DNA of 64,000 nt, taken from the NCBI RefSeq assembly GCF_036881715.1, contig NZ_JBAKBF010000001.1, positions 372,001 through 436,000 of the forward strand, in the 5' to 3' direction. Position numbers and translations under genes: made by a program. A model generated the notes under the pieces. The model ran no database searches. It was not told the DNA's origin and saw nothing but the letters and a program-made list of their open reading frames with translations. The stretch's first letter is position 1, and each line of letters begins with the position of its first letter. Source of the stretch: Pannonibacter anstelovis (GTDB lineage: Bacteria; Pseudomonadota; Alphaproteobacteria; Rhizobiales; Stappiaceae). This document shows positions 33,434-41,057 of this stretch, piece after piece.

Positions 33434-36400
33434 ATGCGGATTGAACGGCGTTACACCAAGGATGGGCAGTCCCCTTACGCTGAGATCGAGTTCACCACGA
33501 CGACGAGCGAGATCCGCAATCCGGATGGCTCGGTTGTGTTCCGTCTCGCGGACATTCAGGTTCCGGCCCAGTTCTCGCAGGTCGCCTCCGACATTCTCGC
33601 CCAGAAGTATTTCCGCAAGGCCGGCGTCCCTGCCCGCCTGAAGCCGGTGGAAGAGAACACCGTTCCCTCATGGCTGTGGCGCCGCGAGGCCGACCTGGCC
33701 GCTCTCGAAGCCCTGCCCGAAGGCGAGCGCTTCGGCTCCGAGACCGACGCACGCCAGGTCTTTGACCGTTTGGCCGGAACCTGGACCTACTGGGGCTGGA
33801 AGGGCGGCTATTTCGACGGCGAAGCCGATGCCCAGGCCTTCTACGACGAGCTGCGCTTCATGCTGGCGACCCAGAAGGTGGCGCCGAACAGCCCGCAGTG
33901 GTTCAACACCGGCCTGCACTGGGCCTATGGCATCGACGGCCCCAGCCAGGGCCACTTCTATGTCGATTTCCAGACCGGCGAGCTGGTGAAATCCGCCACC
34001 GCCTATGAGCACCCGCAGCCGCACGCCTGTTTCATCCAGTCCGTGGAAGACGATCTCGTCAACGAGAATGGCATCATGGACCTGTGGGTGCGTGAGGCGC
34101 GCCTGTTCAAATATGGCTCGGGCACCGGCTCCAACTTCTCGCGCCTGCGCGGTGAAGGCGAGAAGCTGTCCGGCGGCGGCCGCTCCTCCGGCCTGATGAG
34201 CTTCCTCAAGATCGGTGACCGGGCAGCGGGCGCCATCAAGTCCGGCGGCACCACCCGCCGCGCCGCCAAGATGGTGGTTGTGGATGTGGACCATCCGGAT
34301 ATCGAGGATTACATCAACTGGAAGGTCAAGGAAGAGCAGAAGGTGGCCGCCCTCGTCACCGGCTCGAAGATCTGCCAGAAGCACCTGACCGCCATCATGA
34401 AGGCCTGCGTCAACTGCGAGGCAGACAATGGCGACTGCTTCGACCCGGCCAAGAACCCGGCGCTGAAGCGCGAAATCCGCGCTGCCAAGAAGATGATGGT
34501 GCCGGAAAACTACATCCGCCGGGTCATCCAGTTTGCCCGTCAGGGCTACACCTCCATCGAATTCCCCGCCTACAACACCGACTGGGATTCGGAAGCCTAT
34601 CTGACCGTTGCCGGCCAGAACTCCAACAACTCCGTGCGTGTGACCGACGGCTTCCTGAAGGCCGTGACGGATGACGGCACCTGGGACCTGACCGCCCGCA
34701 AGGACGGCAAGGTGATGAAGACGCTGAAGGCGCGCGAGCTGTGGGAGCAGATCGGCTATGCCGCCTGGGCCTCGGCTGATCCCGGCATCCAGTATCACAC
34801 CACCATCAACGACTGGCACACCTGCCCGGCTTCGGGCGAGATCCGCGCCTCCAACCCCTGCTCGGAATACATGTTCCTGGACGACACGGCCTGCAATCTG
34901 GCGTCCCTGAACCTGATGCAGTTCCGCCGCGAGGACCGCTCCTTCGACGTGGACGCTTATGAGCATGCGGTGCGCCTGTGGACGGTGGTGCTGGAAATCT
35001 CCGTGCTGATGGCGCAGTTCCCGTCCAAGGAAATCGCCGAGCTGTCCTACCGCTTCCGCACCCTTGGCCTTGGCTATGCCAACATCGGCGGCCTGCTGAT
35101 GACCTCCGGCATTCCCTATGACAGCGATGCGGGCCGCGCCCTTTGCGGTGCCCTGTCGGCCATCATGACCGGCGTATCCTATGCCACCTCCGCCGAAATG
35201 GCCGGTGAGCTGGGCGCCTTCCCCGGCTATGGCGACAACGCCGCCCACATGCTGCGCGTCATCCGCAACCACCGCCGCGCCGCCCATGGCGAGGCAGCGG
35301 GCTACGAGGCGCTGTCCACCAACCCGGTGCCGCTGGACCATGCCTCCTGCCCGGATCAGGTGCTGATCGAGCGGTCGAAGCTGGCCTGGGACCGGGCGCT
35401 GGAGCTGGGCGAAAAGCACGGCTACCGCAATGCGCAGGTCTCCGTCATTGCTCCCACCGGCACCATCGGCCTGGTGATGGACTGCGACACCACCGGCATC
35501 GAGCCTGACTTTGCGCTGGTGAAGTTCAAGAAGCTGGCTGGCGGCGGCTATTTCAAGATCATCAACCGCGCCGTGCCCGAGGCCCTCGAGGTGCTGGGCT
35601 ACAAGCCGAGCGAGATCGCCGAGATCGAGGCCTATGCCGTCGGCCATGGCTCGCTGGATCAGGCGCCCGGCGTCAACCCGTCCAGCCTCAAGGCCAAGGG
35701 CTTCACCGAGGACAGCCTTGCCAAGCTCAAGGGCTCGCTGAAGTCCGCCTTCGACATCAAGTTCGTCTTCAACCGCTGGACGCTGGGCGACGAGCAGATG
35801 GCCGCCCTTGGCGTCACGGCTGAGCAGATGAACGACCCGGCCTTCGAGCTGCTGCCGTTCCTCGGCTTCTCCAGGGCCGAGATCGAGGCTGCCAACATCC
35901 ACGTCTGCGGCGCCATGACGCTGGAAGGCGCGCCCTTCCTGAAGAAGGAGCATTACCCGGTCTTCGACTGCGCCAACCCCTGCGGCAAGACCGGCAAGCG
36001 CTACCTTTCGGTCGAAAGCCACATCCGCATGATGGCTGCGGCCCAGCCCTTCATTTCCGGCGCCATTTCCAAGACGATCAACATGCCGAACGAGGCAACC
36101 GTCGACGACTGCAAGGAAGCCTACATGCTGTCCTGGCGGCTGGCGCTGAAGGCCAATGCGCTCTACCGCGACGGCTCCAAGCTGTCCCAGCCGCTGAACT
36201 CCCAGCTCATCGCCGATGAGGACGAGGACGCGGAAGAGGCCGCCGAGGCGATTGCCGCCAAGCCCGCCGCCGCCAAGGCCGAAGTCATCGCCGAGCGCAT
36301 CGTCGAGCGGATCATCGAGCGCACCGTCCGTGCCCGCGAGAAGATGCCGGACCGCCGCAAGGGCTATACCCAGAAGGCCCGCGTCGGCGGCCACAAGGTG

Positions 36401-37144
36401 TATCTGACCACCGGCGAATATCAGGATGGCCGCCTCGGCGAGATCTTCATCGACATGCACAAGGAAGGCGCCGCCTTCCGCTCCCTGATGAACAACTTCG
36501 CCATCGCCATCTCGCTCGGCCTGCAATATGGCGTGCCGCTGGAGGAATATGTCGACGCCTTCACCTTCACCCGCTTCGAACCGGCGGGCATGGTGCAGGG
36601 CAACGAGGCGATCAAGAACGCCACGTCGATCCTCGACTACATCTTCCGCGAGCTCGCCGTCTCCTACCTGGGCCGTCATGACCTTGCACATGTGCCGCCG
36701 GAAGCCATCGGCAACACCGGCATCAGCGCGGGCGCCAGCGAAGGGCGCGGCGAACAGGGCGTCGTCTCCCACGGCCTCGTGCGCGGCCAGACCGAGCGCT
36801 TCCGCCTCGTATCCGCCAGCGGCGAACCGGCCGGCTCGCTCGCCGGTCAAAGCGCAGCGCATGGCACAGCTCCGGCCGTGAAGGGCACCGCAACGGCACC
36901 TGTGGCCCAGACCTCCGCCGTCGCCACCGCCTTTGCCCGCTCGGGCAACACGGAACTGGCCGTCAAACTCGAAACCGCCCCTGCCCCGCAGGCCGCTCCT
37001 TCTTCCGCCGCCGAGCGCATCGCTCAGGCCCGGATGAAAGGCTACGAAGGCGAAAGCTGCTCCGAATGCGGCAACTTCACCATGGTCCGCAACGGCACCT
37101 GCCTGAAATGCGACACCTGTGGTTCCACGAGCGGGTGCAGCTGA
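33434..37144 (+). CDS. nrdJ: Vitamin B12-dependent (class II) ribonucleotide reductase
   Basis: NrdJ reduces ribonucleotides to deoxyribonucleotides using adenosylcobalamin and works with or without oxygen. The 1236-residue product carries the barrel with the redox Cys in PQPHACFIQSV, RLRGEGEKLSGGGRSSGLMSF, and NPCSEYMFLDDTACNLASL with the active-site Asn-Cys-Glu set. After the barrel come a Glu/Ala-rich linker, a TSCPD-type domain (HKVYLTTGEYQDGRLGEIFI), an Ala/Pro-rich linker, and the Cys-rich tail CSECGNFTMV ... CDTCGSTSGCS. The ATG at 33434 is seven bases after AGGGGG; another ATG at 33428 is too close to it. Confidence 0.96.
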   Translation: MRIERRYTKDGQSPYAEIEFTTTTSEIRNPDGSVVFRLADIQVPAQFSQVASDILAQKYFRKAGVPARLKPVEENTVPSWLWRREADLAALEALPEGERFGSETDARQVFDRLAGTWTYWGWKGGYFDGEADAQAFYDELRFMLATQKVAPNSPQWFNTGLHWAYGIDGPSQGHFYVDFQTGELVKSATAYEHPQPHACFIQSVEDDLVNENGIMDLWVREARLFKYGSGTGSNFSRLRGEGEKLSGGGRSSGLMSFLKIGDRAAGAIKSGGTTRRAAKMVVVDVDHPDIEDYINWKVKEEQKVAALVTGSKICQKHLTAIMKACVNCEADNGDCFDPAKNPALKREIRAAKKMMVPENYIRRVIQFARQGYTSIEFPAYNTDWDSEAYLTVAGQNSNNSVRVTDGFLKAVTDDGTWDLTARKDGKVMKTLKARELWEQIGYAAWASADPGIQYHTTINDWHTCPASGEIRASNPCSEYMFLDDTACNLASLNLMQFRREDRSFDVDAYEHAVRLWTVVLEISVLMAQFPSKEIAELSYRFRTLGLGYANIGGLLMTSGIPYDSDAGRALCGALSAIMTGVSYATSAEMAGELGAFPGYGDNAAHMLRVIRNHRRAAHGEAAGYEALSTNPVPLDHASCPDQVLIERSKLAWDRALELGEKHGYRNAQVSVIAPTGTIGLVMDCDTTGIEPDFALVKFKKLAGGGYFKIINRAVPEALEVLGYKPSEIAEIEAYAVGHGSLDQAPGVNPSSLKAKGFTEDSLAKLKGSLKSAFDIKFVFNRWTLGDEQMAALGVTAEQMNDPAFELLPFLGFSRAEIEAANIHVCGAMTLEGAPFLKKEHYPVFDCANPCGKTGKRYLSVESHIRMMAAAQPFISGAISKTINMPNEATVDDCKEAYMLSWRLALKANALYRDGSKLSQPLNSQLIADEDEDAEEAAEAIAAKPAAAKAEVIAERIVERIIERTVRAREKMPDRRKGYTQKARVGGHKVYLTTGEYQDGRLGEIFIDMHKEGAAFRSLMNNFAIAISLGLQYGVPLEEYVDAFTFTRFEPAGMVQGNEAIKNATSILDYIFRELAVSYLGRHDLAHVPPEAIGNTGISAGASEGRGEQGVVSHGLVRGQTERFRLVSASGEPAGSLAGQSAAHGTAPAVKGTATAPVAQTSAVATAFARSGNTELAVKLETAPAPQAAPSSAAERIAQARMKGYEGESCSECGNFTMVRNGTCLKCDTCGSTSGCS

Positions 37145-37484
37145 GGGGGCAGTGGAGTTTTGTCCCGAACCGCCCCGGCTGATTGAGCCAGCGGGCGGTT
37201 TGGGGGAGTGATGAAAACGGAAAAACCCGCTTGCCGGAGACGGTGGGCGGGTTTTTTGAAGCGTGTTTATGTAACATCTGAGGAGCAGACAGCGGGCCGT
37301 TAGATGACATTCGCCGGTGCTGAATGGGTTGGCGCTCACGGCCCCTTACGGGCAAGCAGATTGCGAGCAGCGAATATCAGAAGAGATCTTGTACCAAGGG
37401 AAAAGCGCCCCCACAAAAGCGTTGGAATCTTTGCTCATGCCTCATATCTTGAGGCCCACGAAAAGCAGTTAAGGACGAAAGAAA
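37145..37484. other. Junction between nrdJ and the accessory region
   Basis: Two hairpins end the nrdJ transcript (see the terminator at 37224). The remaining about 225 bases are AT-richer and hold no gene, tRNA or attachment-site sequence that I can recognise. Confidence 0.5.
37224..37256 (+). terminator. nrdJ terminator
   Basis: AACCCGC pairs with GCGGGTT (37224-37230 with 37247-37253) and is followed by T residues. A preceding AACCGCCC/GGGCGGTT hairpin (about 37169-37201) may assist. Confidence 0.75.
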
Positions 37485-39278
37485 TTGGCGGGAGCACAGC
37501 AGGAACTTGTCGTTCGCGGCGAACAGGTAGAACGGGTATTCATCAACTATCGCGACGGCAGGTATGTCGTGAACCGGCGTTATCAGCGAAAGCTCATTTG
37601 GACGATCGAGGAAAAGCAAAGCTTCATCGATTCCATCATCCAGGGCTTCCCAGTTCCAATCATTCTACTCGCGGAACCACTTGGACGGAACGACGGCACC
37701 CTCGAAATTATCGACGGGATGCAACGGATGAACGCTATTACCTCCTTTATTGGGAATGACTATGAGATCGACGGCGGGTATTTTGATCTCAATACATTCG
37801 CAACGACGAAAGATCTCCTTGATCGCGGCGTGCTCCAACAGAAAATGCCTATTCTTGATCGCGAGAAATGCCTCGCGATTGCTTCCTACCCGGTCCCGCT
37901 CTCGATTTACGAGGCCGCACGTGGAGAATCCGTTGAAGAGGTTTTCCGGCGCATCAATTCCGGTGGTCGTCAACTCTCTCGGCAAGAGCTTCGTGCGGCA
38001 GGTGCTACTGACGCTTTTGCTGACTGCGTGCGCAAAATTTCAGCCCGTGTCCGGGGCGACACTTCAAACTCGGACCTGCTGCAACTCGCAGAGATGCGCA
38101 AGATTAGCATAACCAATCGCGAACTTGATTATGGCATCAGCGCCGACGAAGTGTTCTGGGTCATGAATGGGATTCTAACGAAGGACCAACTTCGGCAGAG
38201 CCGCGACGAAGAGATGGTGGCTGATCTAGTTGCATACATGGTCTCGGACGAACCAGTGCCATCCCGGACAGAGTTGTTAGATGACTACTATGGCGCGACA
38301 TTCCCGTTGACTGCGGCAAGCAAGGCCCGGTTTGATGCCATCGATCAAGCTATTAGGAAACGAGGCTCAGAACTTGTTGATCTCGACTATCAGCGTGTAC
38401 ATGACGCTCTCATCTTGCTGCTTGACCAAGCGCGAACCACATTCACAGGCCTGATCTTTCCGAATGGGAACGGCGGCAATCCAGTACCACGCTATTTCCA
38501 AGCTGTGTTTCTCGCGTTCTACGATTTGATCGTAAGGCGCAGCATGGTCGTTTCAGACAGAAGTGGCCTTATAGACTGCCTTACCGCCTGCGGTAAAAGC
38601 ATTAATATCCAAGATGGTGGCAGATGGGGTGCTGAAAATCGTGGCAAGACGGTCAATTCCGTAGTCGGCTGGATACAAGGCTATTTCGAAGACGATAAGA
38701 ATCCAGATCCAGCAAAAGTTCACTGGGTAACCAAGCTCCAAAATCTTCTAACAAACTCAAAGACGGAGCAGGCCGCCTACGATTTTAAACAGGGTTTTTA
38801 TACACTTGGTGCCCACCCCCTGTTCGACGATGGTTCCTTCGCCAAGATCATCGAAACCTGTGCTGCAATCGCAAATATTGGTAAAGGACATAAAGGGTAT
38901 ATCCTTGTGGGCATTGCTGAGAATGCCGCTACGGCAGCGAGGGTTCAGGATGTGTTCGGGGTTCATCCGCTGACGTATGGTGGCTTCTATGTGACTGGTG
39001 TTGAGCACGAGGCACAGCACTCCGGCAAAAATTTGGACCAGATGTTCCAAGAAATAACAGATCGGATTATCAGGTCCGAGCTTTCGGAGCCCCTACGCTC
39101 CTATATCAACTCCCACCTAAAGTGTGTCCAATACTTCGACAAAACTATTTTCGTTTTCGAAGTTCTTGGGCAAAATGGTCCTTCGCACGTCGGCGGGAGA
39201 TGGCCAGAGCGCCAAGGAGCACAGGTAAAAGATGTTTCCCCTGACCGGTTGGGGACGCTCTTCGAACGCTTCCAGTAA
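37485..39278 (+). CDS. DUF262 (GmrSD N-terminal-like) protein with AlbA_2/Schlafen-like C-terminus
   Basis: A 597-residue protein not tied to any neighbour. The N-terminal DUF262 domain (ParB/Srx-like fold, as in type IV restriction enzyme GmrS) shows YQRKLIW (33-39), IIDGMQRMNAI with DGMQR in place of the usual DGQQR (77-81), and FRRINSGG (about 153-160). From about residue 436 a segment KIIETCAAIANIGKGHKGYILVGIAE resembles the AlbA_2 DNA-binding domain of Schlafen-like proteins. No DUF1524 nuclease motif is seen. The start is TTG with AAGGA nine bases upstream; no suitable ATG exists. Base composition is clearly more AT-rich than its neighbours, suggesting transfer. A DNA-targeting defence role is inference. 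Confidence 0.78.
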   Translation: MAGAQQELVVRGEQVERVFINYRDGRYVVNRRYQRKLIWTIEEKQSFIDSIIQGFPVPIILLAEPLGRNDGTLEIIDGMQRMNAITSFIGNDYEIDGGYFDLNTFATTKDLLDRGVLQQKMPILDREKCLAIASYPVPLSIYEAARGESVEEVFRRINSGGRQLSRQELRAAGATDAFADCVRKISARVRGDTSNSDLLQLAEMRKISITNRELDYGISADEVFWVMNGILTKDQLRQSRDEEMVADLVAYMVSDEPVPSRTELLDDYYGATFPLTAASKARFDAIDQAIRKRGSELVDLDYQRVHDALILLLDQARTTFTGLIFPNGNGGNPVPRYFQAVFLAFYDLIVRRSMVVSDRSGLIDCLTACGKSINIQDGGRWGAENRGKTVNSVVGWIQGYFEDDKNPDPAKVHWVTKLQNLLTNSKTEQAAYDFKQGFYTLGAHPLFDDGSFAKIIETCAAIANIGKGHKGYILVGIAENAATAARVQDVFGVHPLTYGGFYVTGVEHEAQHSGKNLDQMFQEITDRIIRSELSEPLRSYINSHLKCVQYFDKTIFVFEVLGQNGPSHVGGRWPERQGAQVKDVSPDRLGTLFERFQ

Positions 39279-39422
39279 AGACGCCATTCTGGATAACCTT
39301 AACCCTAAGCTCTATCCAGTTTCGCGTTCGTTTCCGGCATTGTTGTTGTCCTGATAGACCGATGAAATGGAGGGCGGTGGCGCAGCACCACGGACGGGTG
39401 GTTCACGCAGAACACTCCTGCA

Positions 39423-39514
39423 GCGCCCCTTCCCTGCCCCACAAAAAAGAGGCGGCCCCGGTTGGGCCGACTTCATGAGGTTTCAGCTTTCAAATCTCAG
39501 CTTTCCGTAGTTCC
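39423..39514 (+). repeat. Direct repeat copy 1: remnant of the L,D-transpeptidase gene 3' end and terminator
   Basis: It aligns end to end with 40965-41057, with only a few mismatches and small indels. The copy includes the terminator hairpin (GGCGGCCC ... GGGCCG) and the last codons and stop of the L,D-transpeptidase gene read on the minus strand. It is degraded (hairpin arm mismatch, altered codons). Confidence 0.85.
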
Positions 39515-39714
39515 CCTACACTCCGCGACGTCCCGGTCCTGTGCCGGAATCTGTCAGGGACGCAATTGGCGGAGAACTGTCCGGAATATGCCCCCCCGAC
39601 AGCTCCCTCCTCCTCCTCCCACCCACCCCCCCATCAATCCGGACGAAGCGCAGCGGAGATCCGGGACCGGTGAGCCGCCCCCCCGTCACGCTCCATCAGC
39701 AGCCCGGCTCTCCG

Positions 39715-39736
39715 ATCCCGGCTCGGGGGCCGGGAT
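39715..39736. repeat. Palindrome with ATCCCGGC/GCCGGGAT arms
   Basis: Eight-base perfect arms around a six-base loop. It is related in style, but not in detail, to the GTCCCGGC repeat family. Confidence 0.5.
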
Positions 39737-39977
39737 GACGCGTTGAGAGGGGGTGAGAACCAAGACTGGCCCCGGCGTATGCTCCAGTCTTCCGGGCCGG
39801 GACGGCGCAGCGGGAGGTGTCCGCAGCGGTGGAATGACAGCGAGCCGGGGCATGGAACGGAGGCGGCAGCGCCGGCAGGGCTCATATGGGCGAAGCACGC
39901 CGCCGGTCCGGCTGAACAAATGCCCCACACTGGATATTTCCGGGAAAGAGCTCTATATTTGACGCTGCGAGGCAGAC

Positions 39978-40184
39978 ATGAAGATTGAGACAAGCCACTA
40001 TCCGCAGCTCAGGCTGCTCTGCTGGAGCCGTCCCGGAAATCCGGTGCTGGACGGACAGGAGGCTTTTGATCTTTACGAGCGCAACTGGCGTTTTGTCGAT
40101 ACGGAAGCTCTCGAGGACGGCGAACGCAGCCTGATTGCGCTGCTGACGGCACGCTATGGCAACGGCATCATGCTGGCTGCCTGA
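39978..40184 (+). CDS. Small partner protein upstream of AbiEii-type gene (possible antitoxin)
   Basis: A 68-residue product (MKIETSHYPQLRLLCWSRPG ... LYERNWRFVDTEALEDGERS ... ARYGNGIMLAA). GAGG lies just upstream of the ATG. It ends seven bases before the start of the nucleotidyltransferase gene, a spacing that implies one transcript. It is not AbiEi: it is far too short and has no winged-helix signature. An antitoxin or partner role is inferred only from position and size. Confidence 0.65.
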   Translation: MKIETSHYPQLRLLCWSRPGNPVLDGQEAFDLYERNWRFVDTEALEDGERSLIALLTARYGNGIMLAA

Positions 40185-40191
40185 GGCTGGC

Positions 40192-40896
40192 ATGGCAAGG
40201 CTCTTCAAGCGCCCGCACCATCAGGCCATTCTGACTGCCCTGCATGGGCTGAACGGCGAACTGATGCACCGTGCGCAATGCTTTTTTGGCGGCGGCACCG
40301 CAATCGTGCTGCAACTCGACGAGTACCGGGAAAGCGTTGACATCGATTTTCTCTGCGCCTCGCAGGAAGGTTACCGCCTGATCCGGCAAGCCGTCTTTGG
40401 CGCAGGGCTTGCGGGTCTGATCCGGCCGGAGGCTGAGATTACCCCCCTGCGGGACGTGAAGACGGATCAATATGGCATCCGCACAGCATTTGAATGCGGC
40501 GGCGCGCAGATAAAGTTCGAGATCATCCGGGAAGCGCGTGTCACCCTGAACGGTGCTTTCGATCCGGACCTGAGAGTGCCGGTTCTTGCCCGCACCGACT
40601 TGTATCTGGAGAAACTGCTGGCCAATGCCGACCGCTGGGCAGACAGGGCCGTACTCAGCCGGGACATCATTGACCTTTCGATGATGATATCCAGCTGGGG
40701 CGAGATTCCGGCTGCGGCATGGACACGCGCCCGCGAGGCCTACGGCGACACGGCCGGGCAAGCCTATGCGCAGGCCGTCGAATTGATCCGCGACCCTGAA
40801 CACTTGCGGCATTGCATGGAAAGAATGGCTATGAGTGCCACCCTTGCGGACACCATTCTCGCACCGCACGGCGGACCTCTGCCCAAGGCCCGCTAA
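40192..40896 (+). CDS. AbiEii/AbiGii-type nucleotidyltransferase (toxin family)
   Basis: A 234-residue minimal nucleotidyltransferase. The catalytic core is CFFGGGTAIVLQLDEYRESVDIDFL: GGGTA at 33-37 and the D-x-D pair in SVDID at 48-52. A later conserved stretch KLLANADRWADRAVLSRDIIDL follows. Family members are toxins of type IV toxin-antitoxin or abortive-infection systems, acting by nucleotide transfer. The start at 40192 has TGAGG upstream; the frame opens 12 codons earlier inside the partner gene. The pair sits between two direct repeats. Whether it is toxic is unknown. Confidence 0.82.
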   Translation: MARLFKRPHHQAILTALHGLNGELMHRAQCFFGGGTAIVLQLDEYRESVDIDFLCASQEGYRLIRQAVFGAGLAGLIRPEAEITPLRDVKTDQYGIRTAFECGGAQIKFEIIREARVTLNGAFDPDLRVPVLARTDLYLEKLLANADRWADRAVLSRDIIDLSMMISSWGEIPAAAWTRAREAYGDTAGQAYAQAVELIRDPEHLRHCMERMAMSATLADTILAPHGGPLPKAR

Positions 40897-40964
40897 GCCA
40901 GCGGCTCAAACGCTCCCGGATACGGCACCTGGGGGTCGCATGGACGCTGTCCATTAGGCAAATT

Positions 40965-41057
40965 GCGCCCCTTCCCTGCCCCGCAAGAAAAAAGGCGGCC
41001 CCGGTTGGGCCGCCTTCATCAGGTTTATGCGTTCAGACCTCAGCTTTCCGCCGTTCC
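40965..41057 (+). repeat. Direct repeat copy 2: native L,D-transpeptidase gene 3' end and terminator
   Basis: The functional copy covers the terminator hairpin and the final codons and stop of the minus-strand L,D-transpeptidase gene. It is the partner of 39423-39514. Confidence 0.85.
40985..41016 (-). terminator. Intrinsic terminator of the L,D-transpeptidase gene
   Basis: A ten-base AAGGCGGCCC/GGGCCGCCTT stem with a five-base loop is followed on the minus strand by a T-rich run. Confidence 0.9.

Larger units (their letters stand above)
39279..39977. other. Non-coding segment with repeat copies and an L,D-transpeptidase gene fragment
   Basis: No credible gene. It contains direct-repeat copy 1 (39423-39514), a degenerate dispersed palindrome (about 39528-39565) and a different palindrome with ATCCCGGC/GCCGGGAT arms (39715-39736). 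The tract 39575-39720 is C-rich. The promoter of the next pair is probably near the TATATT at about 39952. Confidence 0.55.

Noticed and set aside
33668..37339. A 1223-codon open frame on the minus strand across nrdJ
   Set aside because: It lies entirely antisense to a certain nrdJ gene; the frame is open because of high GC at codon third positions, and the translation has no family motifs.
37145..37484. tRNA or attachment site for an integrated element
   Set aside because: No tRNA-like fold or T-loop sequence and no integrase gene were found; the direct repeats point to a different insertion route.
37485..40896. Complete restriction-modification or known GmrSD system
   Set aside because: No methyltransferase, no DUF1524 nuclease and no AbiEi-type antitoxin are present; only isolated domains are seen.
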